DNA from: Amblyomma americanum | Lineage: Eukaryota; Arthropoda; Arachnida; Ixodida; Ixodidae | Assembly (NCBI RefSeq): GCF_052857255.1 | Contig: NC_135498.1 | Span: 162,154,124-162,218,123 of the forward strand | Direction of reading: 5' to 3' | Length of the DNA stretch: 64,000 nucleotides | Shown here: positions 21,001 through 33,000 of the stretch, in pieces | Numbering within the stretch: the first letter of the stretch is position 1 | How the letters are laid out: the number at the start of each line of letters is the position of its first letter | Made by a program: the position numbers and the translations under genes | Notes under the pieces: generated by a model | Database searches by the model: none | The model's input: only the letters and a program-made list of their open reading frames with translations | Told to the model about the DNA's origin: nothing

Positions 21001-24000
21001 TAGCCACTGCGCCGAGGTTAATCGCATTTTCGTAATTCAAAGAACTATATACGGCTAATATTAATGACCGCCTAGAAATCGCTAATATCAGCCAGTTGCC
21101 TATCTTTTATAGCTTTAAAGTTATTAGAAACGAGAGATGAGTAGGCCGCAAAAGCCATATTTTTAGCCCAAAAATTCTATTTTTCAAATGTACTCTTTCT
21201 ATTTAATTATTTATTTATTTATTTATAAACATTGCTATCACATAAATTGCGACATTGCAGGAGTGGTACAGAATGTTTCACATGAACTAAATTATAGGAA
21301 AGTGCATCACAAATGTGAGTAAAAAAATTACACAGAAAACAGTATAGTATCAATAAGAAAATATATACGTAGATAATTAACGCAAAATGTTAAAAACAGG
21401 CACGTGACAAAGTGCCATCCAAGTCGTTCCAAAATTCGACTTTGAAAGAAAAAACTAAAATTTAAAGCAGTCTAAAAATGGCATTAACGGCACGATGTTG
21501 ACCGGGATGGTACGGCGAGTGACACGTTCTGAAGAACTGGCGAAAAAAAAACAGGCGTCGATATAAATACGCTTTTTAATAATGTTGTGAAGAAGTTCTA
21601 AGAGGACCTTGGCGTGGGCTAGTTGGTTCATACTGCTACGACACAGACTGACAAAGCGCAATGGAACTAGGACGAGTAGAAGAAACACAAAACACTGGAC
21701 AGGCGCTTCCTGTGTTTCGTGTTTCTTCTACTCGTCCTAGTTCCGTTGCGCTTTGTCAGTCTGTGTCGTAGCATTGTGAAGAAGGGTAACGAGATCACAT
21801 ATGAGTCTGTTTTGAAGTGCGTCAGGTGATAAGGTGCGGGCGTGACCTGTGGGAGAGAAAAGAAACACCATGAAGCAGCCTCTATATACCTGGTGTTTCG
21901 GGGAAGGTCACCTCTCGTTTTTGAAAACAGGGTTTTTGAAGTGACAAGAAGCTTTTTGTGGCATAGTAAACCAGCGTTGGCCGACTACTTTTTCACAAAC
22001 CCCCCAAGGTGTGCCGACGCCTACGGACGGCACGTTTTCGCTCCAACGAGGCGTCTATGTTCTTTGAATGTTCTCTCGCTGGGAGGACTGGGAGGTCCTG
22101 CTCATGTCTGCAGACCCGACATCGCAGCTTGCTGCGGTGACTCGGGCTGCCGACGTCATGTCCCGGCATGACCTACTTGATGCAGTGCGGGACCGCGCAG
22201 TGGCCCAGGGACCCAGCTGGGTCTAGAACTCACTTGCTGAATAAAGTTGTTCGGTCTGTCTGTCTGTCTCGCTGTCGCTCCACTCCCATGTGTTGGCAAA
22301 ATGGGCGCGAGTCAAGGCAGCGATTAAGGCAGAGAGCTAGCCACCTCTACGTGTCCTCGTTTCTTTACTGGCTTTTCACTTCTGTGCAGGCGGCTTGGCG
22401 AGTCTGCTCTCAGCAGGCGGTGCAATACTTGGCATCGGGACGGACATCGGCAGCAGCATTCGTTTGCCATCTGCCTACTGCGGTGTTTTCGGGCACATGG
22501 CAACACCCGGTACTGGGATTTGGCGGCGTACTTTTCGAATACATGAAGGCGGCAAGGCTGCATAACGCACCTGAAATTTAAAATGAGAAAATTTCTTAAG
22601 CAAATCTAAAAAATGACTAAGCTACAGCGACGTACTGTTTCTAAACACAGTCTCGAGGAACACTTCTGTGTTCGGATATGATAATTTTGCGGCTCATGAG
22701 GTGTGCCTCCAAATGACGTGTCCAGCTTGCTCATATGTAAAAAAACTTTAATTCTATTGATGGCTAACCTGCTGCACACATAGCTTATTTTGATGAAAAC
22801 AACCTGGTTTTCTAGTTTTTTCACCCCAAGTTCTCGCATTTTCGCGATAAAGTCACTATGTGCCCAGGTGTGAAAGTTGGAGTTGTGATGTAGCATAGTG
22901 AAAAGTTCGGCCAAGGCGTCAAAGGTAAGGCTGGCAAGGTCGGCATAGCTTTGGACTTCGTGCGAGCTTACTGGGGTAATTTTTTTTGCGCTTAATTTGA
23001 ATCTCTGTTCCTGCTGCGGTAGAGTAAATTATAATCTCAAGTGCGTCTATCAGCTTTAACTATCGCTCTTCATTGCAGACGTCAATAATTAAGAGGAATA
23101 AGATAAAAATAACTGCATAACTTTTTGGAGGGATTTCGAGTCTAATACCTGCACTTTTTGACTTTACACAGTGGTGATTTGGTGCATTTGCGTCAGGGTC
23201 AGTTGTGTGAACGAAATTAAATGTATTGATTTAATTCTACAGAGTATTTTTTCAAGCATGCTTAGCGCAAAAACATTTCTGCAGAATGTTTATCTTAACA
23301 GTGCCTGGCGACGACCTACCACCAGGAAGTCATTCCAATGTCAGGGGTCGCTTTAAAGACGGTCACAACATTATGCCTGCAGGTACTGTGCCTTCCAGAG
23401 GCCACCGAGGAGTCTACAACCAAGAGTTCATCATGAAGATGCACTCGGCCGGTCCGATGACACGCTACGCCAGTGACCTCGTGACCATGCTGAAGGTCAT
23501 GCTGACCTCAGAGGCCCGGCCGCGCATGCAGCTGGAAAAACCGGTATTACCACTTCGTACCGATTGCCCTTTCAGAGCGATAACACTGCTCGATGCACCA
23601 ACCCCGCTGAACACTACGTGGCCTATCGCTGTCTCAAATTGACGCTCAGCCTGAACATTGTCAAAATGGGCCGGGAGAGAAAAAGAGGTGGAAACGATCA
23701 ATCCACGACTTCGAGTTGGACCCATGGGGGCGCGAACAGATCAGCTTCACAGCACACTGCTCTAGACCACAACTCTCCCGTTGTGCATTACATAGCGTTG
23801 TCTTGTACATAACGTTGTCTTGTACATAACGTTGTATGTATCCATTTGTAGGTCGACCTGAGCAAGTTGAGGATATTCTACGCGGACGACGAAGGCTGTG
23901 AATTCTTCAGCCGAATACACCCAGATATCAGAAATGCTGTACGTAAGGTGAGTGCTCCGATGAACACACTTCTCTACTTATAATAGCACCCTAGCACGAA

Positions 24001-27000
24001 ATAAGTTCAGTGCTGTCAGCAGTTTCGAGCTAGTAGTTCTCGTAAGGAGTTTACAACTATAGCGAAATATTGTTTATTTATCGTTTGCATGCATTGTGGT
24101 TTACATAGCTAACTCGAATGTGATTGGTCTTCGTGGCATATTATATTTATTCCCCAATCGGTCCCCTCACATTTTAGTGAAAAGTTATCACATCATGTTA
24201 GTCATTCTGGACTCATTATATTAATATCGTTTATGAGCTAAAGTTTTGACATGGGCCTACCCCAGACGCATCAACCACACGTATGACATCCGCACGACCG
24301 GTTTCCATGGTAGACAACCCGGACACTACGTGATGAGGCTGCGTTAGTAGGCTTCGTGAGATGAGGACGGCGGCAGCCAAACAAGAACACGGCCGGTTGA
24401 ATAAATTGACTTGAGATTTCCTGGAGCATTACCCAAGCATGATAAATACTACCAGCTTAACTTCTGCTAAGATCAACATGAATTTTCTATTGATTCTGTA
24501 TGTACTCTCTACCGAGTCCACAAGACGGCAAAGTTCCTATCCCGCTTCTCAGCTTGGAACAGACCAATATGCTGTTCTTTGCACAGAAAACCGAGGTTGC
24601 AAATTTAAGGTAGCGGAATACTATCTGCAATCAATTTGCAACTTATTATGCCTAAGTGCAACCAAAAATGCCACACCGGCAGCATACAAAGAACAGTAGG
24701 TATGGAGCCACACTGTGTGCGCGGTGTGCAAGGACACACTGATATGTCTTCCTCGAGCTCGGACACAGTGAGAGCTTCGTGCAGGAATAATGCAACTAGA
24801 AAGAACAATTTATTCCAGTAGCGCTTTTTACAGCCAGCCGATGACTTTGTAGGCATGTGATCATGATGACACACCGTCATTCTTTTCTGAATGGGGAGAG
24901 CGTACAGGGGGCCGTCGCTGTCTGGCCGACCTTCGGAAATCTGGCGGGCCAGTCTTAGAGCCGCTACGTCTGGGCTAGCTCGCGACATGTTCAGGGCGCC
25001 CTCGGCAGGTTACCGCTCGATAGCTTCTCCACAGACTCTGTCTTATCATACAGCACGGCCGCAAGTGCTCATGACCCTGCGGTAGATACGGCGGCCATCC
25101 GTCCACCTTTTGACCTGGCCTTTAGGTTTGACCTGGCATATCGGTTTTTCACTTGTTCTACGTCCGGGGCGAAGACCGGCATTCTTTCAAGACACTGGGC
25201 ATAGAAAAAGCGCTCCTCGGCAGAGATGTCCCGCGGCTCCGCAGCCCGTAATGGCAAGCGACTGAAGGCTTCGGCATTGGGATGCTCGCTGCCCTTACGG
25301 TACTGCAATATATAGTTGTAGTCGTCGAGGAACAAAGGCCAGCGCTGAATTCTCGTGGCAGCTATCGATGGTATTGCTTTCTCTGGATAGAGTAAACCCG
25401 TGAGAGGCTTGCGTTTTGTTACTAACACGAACCTGTATCCGCAAACGTGTTAATTAAACCGCGCGACGCCGAACACCAGTGTCAGGCCTTCATTTTCTTC
25501 TGACTGCGAGTAGTTACGCTCGTCCTTTTGCGTATTTCTTGGACCAGTGTCCGATTGTGTAGTCAACACCGATCATGCGGTGCAACAAACGGGCCCCAAT
25601 GCCTACTGGTGATGCGTCGCACTCGGCCCGCAGTGTCTTATCTGGGTCGAAATGAGCCAGAAAATTTGAAGTGACAATTGCCTCCTTAACTATCTGAACA
25701 GGTTTTGCTTGTTCATCGTTCCACCGCCAGGTACCTGAGTGCTTCAGCCAGGAGGTCATAAGGCGGAGTCAGCACGGTTGGCAGATTGGGCAACAACTTC
25801 CTGTAATAATTTACAAGACCGAGAAAAACTTTCAGCGCGATTCCTGAAGTAGGTTATAGGGCTTCAACAGCGGCTTTGATGTCATCATTCTTCGGTGGCA
25901 GACTTCTAGCCTTGATGCGATGGCCGAGAAAACTGATTTCGTCTTGCCGAAACTTGCACTTTCCACTGTGAAGCTTATTTTTTTCAGGCGATGTTTATTG
26001 CCTCAGGGCATAAAGGTTTCGAAATGAGAGATGAGTAACATGCTTAAATAAATAAAAAAGGTAGGCTGATATAATGAAATCAAGAAGTGAACGATGATAG
26101 GGACGCTCTGTCTAGGCAATGTAGGAATACGGATTGTCCGGTGAGAGCCGCACCACCGCCAGGTGCCGAATTCTCGTCGGCTTTAGCGCCGGGCAAACGA
26201 TCAACAGGTGGTGGATATCCGCCCCACAGTCTCTGACCTTGCAGACTGGACGCCCGGGGCGGGGATATAAATCTTTGAAATGCGGCCACTTGCGTGTCAC
26301 AGATGGAGTTGTAAAACTCCGTCTCCCGAACTGCATCCTCCTCTGAACGAGTAAGACCACGGCGGAGGGTTACCGCGCATGAAGGGATTAGAGTATGTGT
26401 GTGGCACTGGAGGTGTTCCTTTCGTTTTAAAATGAGGGTGGTGTCATCCAGAATGAAGACAGTTGGACACCGTACTACCGCAGCCACTGCAGCGCCATTT
26501 TTACCCTTGATAAATCACAATTGTTTTCTCCAATGATAATATTATTCAGGTAAACTTGCACGCCCGCAATATTGCTCAGCAGGCCGTCCATCCGTCTTTG
26601 AAATATGGCTGGAGCGCAGATTAAGCCAAAAGGTATGTTATCGGTACATTTCAGCACGACTACATATGCCTCTTGTACACACTGGTTACTGAATGACTGC
26701 ATAACTAGTGACATTTCCACTTATCAAATGTTATCTCGCAATCTATGTAAACTATATACACAAATGTGTTACATTCTCTGCATTTTGCTATCACTTATAT
26801 GATAATATAAATGGGGACTTTTCTCAAATACCCAATTGGCCAGCCAGGCCTTTTGCGACGAGAGCGCCCGAGTGTACCTAGCGAAGCTGCTCGCAGCCGC
26901 TCCAGCCTTTCGCAACATCCATCCGGAGCCAGGGCCGCGCGTTGACACTATCAAAACTTCTAGTTTTCGGCACGGCCGTGCTCCACATCCAGATGTTTGG

Positions 27001-30000
27001 CTCTGCTTGGGGGATGTGGGAAGGCATTTGCACCTTTTGTGATGCGTCATCGACACACCACGTCATCATTACCAGGTGACTAAAAAGTCACCGGCGGACT
27101 GAAAAAGTTCTGCTCGAATAAATAGCTTGTTCTTAATGCGTTAGAGCATAGGCATCGCGTGCTGGACGTCGGGGGTTCGATCCCCGGTGGTACAGTGCGC
27201 ACAAGCTTTTCCCCTGCCTGGTGCTCGGCGTCTAGTGTGAAACGCTGGGGAAACGAGTCTTACACCCCACCTTGAGTCAGATAAAAAACCTTGTGGCATG
27301 GCGCTATTTGGTTACAGACGCCCTTGCGCCATAAAAACTCATCACCAGTACAGACCATCCTTCTGCGGCAAAGGCACAATCAAGGCATTCGACGATGCTG
27401 GGGTGGCAATGTTGCCGCGTATGCAACCGGCTGAGTTAAAAGCTGCCAGCACGGAGCTGCAAGAGGTGCTCAAAGATTGTGTGACATGTTTTCGTCTTTA
27501 CTCAGCATATGGAAGGGATCGCCGGTGACGTTTGAACTGAAAGAGAACGCATCTTCAAAGATTTGTCAAGCGAGTACGGTGCCCTACACCTGGAGGGATA
27601 AGATGGCGGAAGCGCTTCATCAGCTGGTTGCGGAAGACGTCCACGTCCTGGCGCCGGTGAAAACCACCGAACGGGCAACACCAGTGGTACCCATTAAAAA
27701 TGGTGACGAGTCTCGTCGAGTGTGCGGGGATTTTCGGATGACAGTGGATGGGGCCACAGTGATGGAATAGTACTTGTTGCCTCGAGTGGACTTTTTTGCT
27801 AAGCTTAACGGTGGAAAAGTCTTCACAATTTTGGACTTACGCCAAGCCTACAATCAGCTGCCCTTAGACGAGGACGCCAAAAAGACAGCAGTCCTCAAAA
27901 CTCCAAATTGCCTATATTGTTTTAACCAATTATACAGATGCAGGAAGGTAAACAAAAGTAGCACCGGGCTGCAGTAGATGTCTTGGGCGTATTCCTGGGG
28001 TAGGTACGTACCCGTGCGGCCAAATTCGAATCCTGTGCAATTTTCTGGAAACAATCATTTAGCGAATACATGGGCTGTTTTCTAAGCAGGCAGCAAATAT
28101 CGTAACCAAAAGCCACGTTACCCTGAATAGTCCAGAAGTGCGGCTGCGCGGGCAGACCGAGGTGAAGACAGAGACGGGTGTTGGTGGGTATAGGAAACTG
28201 AGGAATAATGTCACTGTAATGTGGCCAGGGTCCGCTATGGCCCACCGACACAAACGTCCACCGAGCATGGGCGTCGGCGCGTGGCAAAGCGAAATACAAC
28301 GCAGAAACCGCGTTAGCATGCGCGGTACGCCGAGTGAGATCGGCCGAAGAGAGCCGCTTGGTTTCAGGACTCGGTGTCGTTCCTCGCTCGCTTGGCCTTT
28401 CTCAGTATGTCGCAATACCGACCAAGTTTGCCGGCACATGATTTCTAAAAGCGCTGCTATGCAGAGCAAGTGTACGAGAATATAGTACGCATCAATCCGT
28501 GCGTCACAACTTTCGGGGCCCAATGTGACCGGGGTTGCTGCTCTTATATGATATTGACGTCGCAGCAAACTCGTGCCCTTAGAAAACGAAAATGAAATCG
28601 CTCAGTATAAATAACGCAATAATAAGTTATTTACCGCACATATATCAATTGCACAGCGTGTACCACTCGTCCTGAGTCAATACGCAACGAATGAAACAAA
28701 GAACACGCCAACCAAAACATTGGTGTCTCCAACCCTCTAAGGGATGTATATATTACTTCTACCTTGCCAACACTGAAATATGACCCAGAACCCTTATACG
28801 CTAACGAAAGGTACAATATTAAATTTGGGACGGAGCAGGTAGAAGTGGAAACAAAAATTAGGGACGGAACCGAAGCAACTAGAACAGAATAAATAGGGCC
28901 ACCGAACAAGCGCCAAAAGAATAGATTGTAGGTCCTATCGGGAAGAACAAAAGGACAGAAAATTTAATGAGGATACAAGTAGCCGATGGTCTCTTACGGC
29001 AACGGAGTGGATTTCAAGAGAAGGAATGAGAAGCAGAGGCGTCACAAGGTAAGGTAGGCGGATAAGATAAGGAACTTTGCTGGGATAAGGTGGCCGCGGC
29101 TGGCGTCGGCTAGAGTTAATTTGAAGTAAATGGGAGAGGTTTTTTGTTCACTGGACTAACTTAGCCTGATGTTGAAGATGAGTTTCCACCAGCTCAAATT
29201 TTAATATGTTATCGAGAGGTGTTCCACCGATAACGAGATGACTAGCCAGCGTAATTATTTCTGGGACAATTATCTAAACATCAGGTGAGATGAAAATTTA
29301 TGCAATCTAAAGCATTTTTCCATATATAATGCTTTACAATAAGATATTAAGTTTGCAGTTCTACTCACAACCCAGAACTAGGATATTTTTCTTTCAGACG
29401 CGGATGCGTTAAGCCTCAGCCGTCTGCGCATGATCATGACAATCATCATTATTTCGTCGCAATTATTTGATCATCAGCAGCTGTCTGACTACGCCCACTG
29501 CAGAACAAAAGCCTTTCCCATGTCTCTCCAATCAACCCTGTCCTTTGCCAGCTGCGCCCAGCGTGAAATATTTTCGTGAAATGACGCACTGGCCTAGTAC
29601 TGCGGTGATTATAATGCGATCATGCCAGCGGTGAGAAGGCAAGGCTCGTAGCGCGGAAACGACAGACAGGCTTGGCCTGCTGGGGTGTCGGTATAGGAAA
29701 CAAATGTAGCTGTAAAGCGACAGTCCACGTGTAAAAGTTAAAGAGCGGGGATGTATGCGTGCACAGACTTTTCGCTAGAGCAGCGGTCATGGGTGTATCG
29801 TATCGCACCTGGCCTCGTGTGACAAGCTAATTAAGCCGAAGGGGCGTTGCCCCATTTCTGTGTATAAAAGTGAGCGCGCAATAAAGCTTTGGGGAGTCGT
29901 GCCGTGGCACTGCGCTCATGCTGGTCTCGTCGGTCAACCCAGTCGACGTGAAATCGATACATGGTGTCAGAAGTGCCTAGACAGTGCCGCCTCCGCCTCG

Positions 30001-33000
30001 TCTGAAGGAAGCCTGCCGCTGAATGAAGACACACAAGATGGAACTTGTGAAGCCACCGGAGCCGTTGCGGTTGAAAGGAGACATAGGCAAGCATTGGACG
30101 CCGTTCAAACAGCGGGTTGAACTATTCCTGACTGCAACAGGGGGTACTGGCAAACCTCGGACCGAATCTACGAAGACTGAAATGCTGCTGAGCATCGCTC
30201 GAGAAGCCATCGAGGTTTAAAATACCTTCTGCTATCTGGAAAACGAGTGAAAGAAAGACTACGCAACGGTAGTCAAGAAATTCGACGCCTACTTCGCTTC
30301 GCAAGTCAGTGAGGTACATCAGCGTTACCTGTTCCGGAGTCGATACAATGCAAGTCGATACATTGGGCGCAGCGCTCACCTTTCATTAGAATCTTGCTGG
30401 CAAAATGACGTCAACCCGCGTCCGTGTTCAGCGGCAGCGGTAAGGTGACAGTGTATGCGCTGCGATCACGTGACCGCCCTGTGCGCATTGCCTGCACCTT
30501 GCCCTAACTTCGTCGTTATAAGGTGGCGGGTGGAGTGGTCAAAGATGCCGTGAAATGCTTTGAAAGTACTCTTATGAAAGCGCCCTGGAATTAGGAAATG
30601 GCGGCGCTTCTTGTGCATCCGTGCCCTAGCACCCGCCGCAGTTATAGGCTGCCAGGAGAGATGGGTCTGATAAGTCGCGTTTTGTGAGTGCCACCGATCG
30701 TTCCGAGGAGGAGGGTCGGGCTCTGAACGCTGCGCGTATGCAGGATAGCAGAGCGCTAGACGTGCGGTGTATCCAACGAGGATCAACGCTGTGTAATAGA
30801 TGGCCGTAAATACTCCGCAAATATATATGATCATGCCCATGCCAACACTTCTTGCAAACCTTAAACCAGTCGTTATAACTCTCTTAAAACAGAACGAATC
30901 GTCTTATTCTCAAGCTTAGCGGCTCGGCAGCACTGTAAGCAAATTAAATGATCGCATAGCCATAGTATTGACCAGCTATCCCTCACCATCCACAGTACCG
31001 CGAGTGGCTTCGCCAAGAATTTTCCTCCTTCCCACCAGGTATGCTCTTATCTCGGAAGCGAATTTGGGAGCCCCGTGGAACGCATCCGACTCGAGGAGGC
31101 TTCAGCGTCTAACAAAATGTGGGGCGCTGTGTTCACGGCGACCAAGTGCGAGCCCGTCACGCGCTTCTTCACCGACGATGACGGCCGTCCTATCAACCCT
31201 TGGCTAGAGCTCATCAAGATTTTATGCGGAAAGTAAGTGGCACTTTGCACGGCACATTTCAAATCCCTGTGTAAGTTTGTGTGTTGAAGGGATGCTGAAA
31301 ATACTGATAGTCCGAACAGATCTGCAGAAGAGCATAACGACGAAGCGTTGCTGACACTGCTGGTCCTGGTCATCTTTTTAGCAAGTTAAAAAAATCAGTC
31401 TTTTCTATTAAGCGTGCGTGTGTTCCGTGTATCTTTATGATGCGCAGTGTGCAACGACCAATGCGACGTAACAAGAACAGCTTAACCGTGCTGAACAATG
31501 CTGTCGTAGTTTTCTCAATGAAACAATTCACTGTGTGCGCATGGTACAAATTCGGCGAGATGCTTAGTTTTGTATAACAGTTAAAGTGCACTCGGCTTTC
31601 TTTGCTAACCGCATGAACACCAGTTTGTACGGAGTCGAAAGGCAATTGTGTGGAGTTGAAAGGCAACGTTGCCTTTGGGTGAAAATTAAACTGTTTTTCA
31701 TTTTAGTTTGGAAATTAGCCAACACCGCCAATTCAAGCCGCTGCGCGGATGTTAATACAGCTTTCGTTTTTTACGGTGCAGTTTTCCTTACAGACGGGAG
31801 CACGTGAAAGCTATTAAGTTACCACTCCGGTCACTCGATTTCTCTAACAATTACAAAACAGAAAAACTAAGACTGTTCGTTTTAGGTCGTTGTTGGCATG
31901 ATGTCTCGCCCGCGGTCTACGCATGACCTGTGACAAAGTCAGGCAACCGGGATCTGCAACGAACATCCATTCGTAGACGCTTAGTACCTACGGCTGTCTT
32001 CATCTTGAGGGCCAGTTTGAATGTCGGGCGCCTTGCGACGTACGTGGATTTAACGTGTTCTTGTTTGCTGACGTAAGTGTAACCTAAAGTGTAAGTGTAA
32101 CTTCATGTGGTCATAATTAACCTGAAGCTCTCCACGCACTGCCAGTGCAGCCTTGGGATGTGGAAATTGATTAGCGTTAAAGGCCGCGTTGTCCACAAAA
32201 TCTGATGTCGACGTTGTGAGCGAAAAATCTTGAGCGTGACTCTGGTAGGTGGGGCCCTGAGAGAAATCTTCGAGGCAGGTGCGCCACCTAGGTGACGTGA
32301 CCTTGCGGCGTCATTAGAACCGGCCAACTGTATAGTGAGCAAAATGCCAACCGTGGCAGGTGGCAGTTAATTGTTGGTCGCTTGGGAAGAGCAACCTGGG
32401 TCAGAAAATGCCCACCACTGGGAGCACCTGCCATCGCAGGGCAGTGGCGCATCGCTTCCCCCCTGTACCACTTCGACAGGCGAAGTGTGAGGACTCCCAG
32501 GGATATACGAATGTGAAGTAGAGTATGGCCTTCTGCATATGTGAGCATTAAGCTATCACTTTATGCCCATAAGGAGGAGCTTAAGTGTCCGCTTCATTTT
32601 TTTCTTTGTGAGGTTCTTCCGTAAAGCTTCATGAGTCAAAGTGCAGGACGCCTCCGATAGCATGCCTAGAATCCATCAAACAGTGACTTGTTACGAAGGA
32701 GTGTTCAGAAAGTTAGTGCAACGCCAGAAGTAAATGACTTCGTCGGGGAATCTACTGAGAATTTTTTCGAGTGTGTGATGTTGTGCACATACATCTTATA
32801 GAATTTGTAAAGATGGTGGAACATATAAAGCGTCCAAAATTTTCAGACAAAACGCTCACCCGGAAACATTGAACAAGGTTACTCAAGTCTAATCTTGTTA
32901 TCCGTAAGTTTTATTGCACTCACCCTGAGGTAATAATGGGCGCTAGGAGGGCTATTTCAGGTGATGAACAATTAGGCACAGCAGAGTAGTGGTCTCGGCC

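Noticed and set aside
20623..21140. DNA transposon starting CCAGGGTGTTTCAG
   Set aside because: Only one end-like phrase; no inverted partner or target duplication found.
22324..22563. Minus-strand ORF over exon 4
   Set aside because: Shadow of the FAAH2-like exon on the other strand.
26836..27042. Extra coding exon in intron 6 of gene A
   Set aside because: Exons 6 and 7 join in phase and give the expected protein without it; no family match.
27137..27210. tRNA gene in intron 6
   Set aside because: The B box is fine but the acceptor ends do not pair; a SINE head is more likely.
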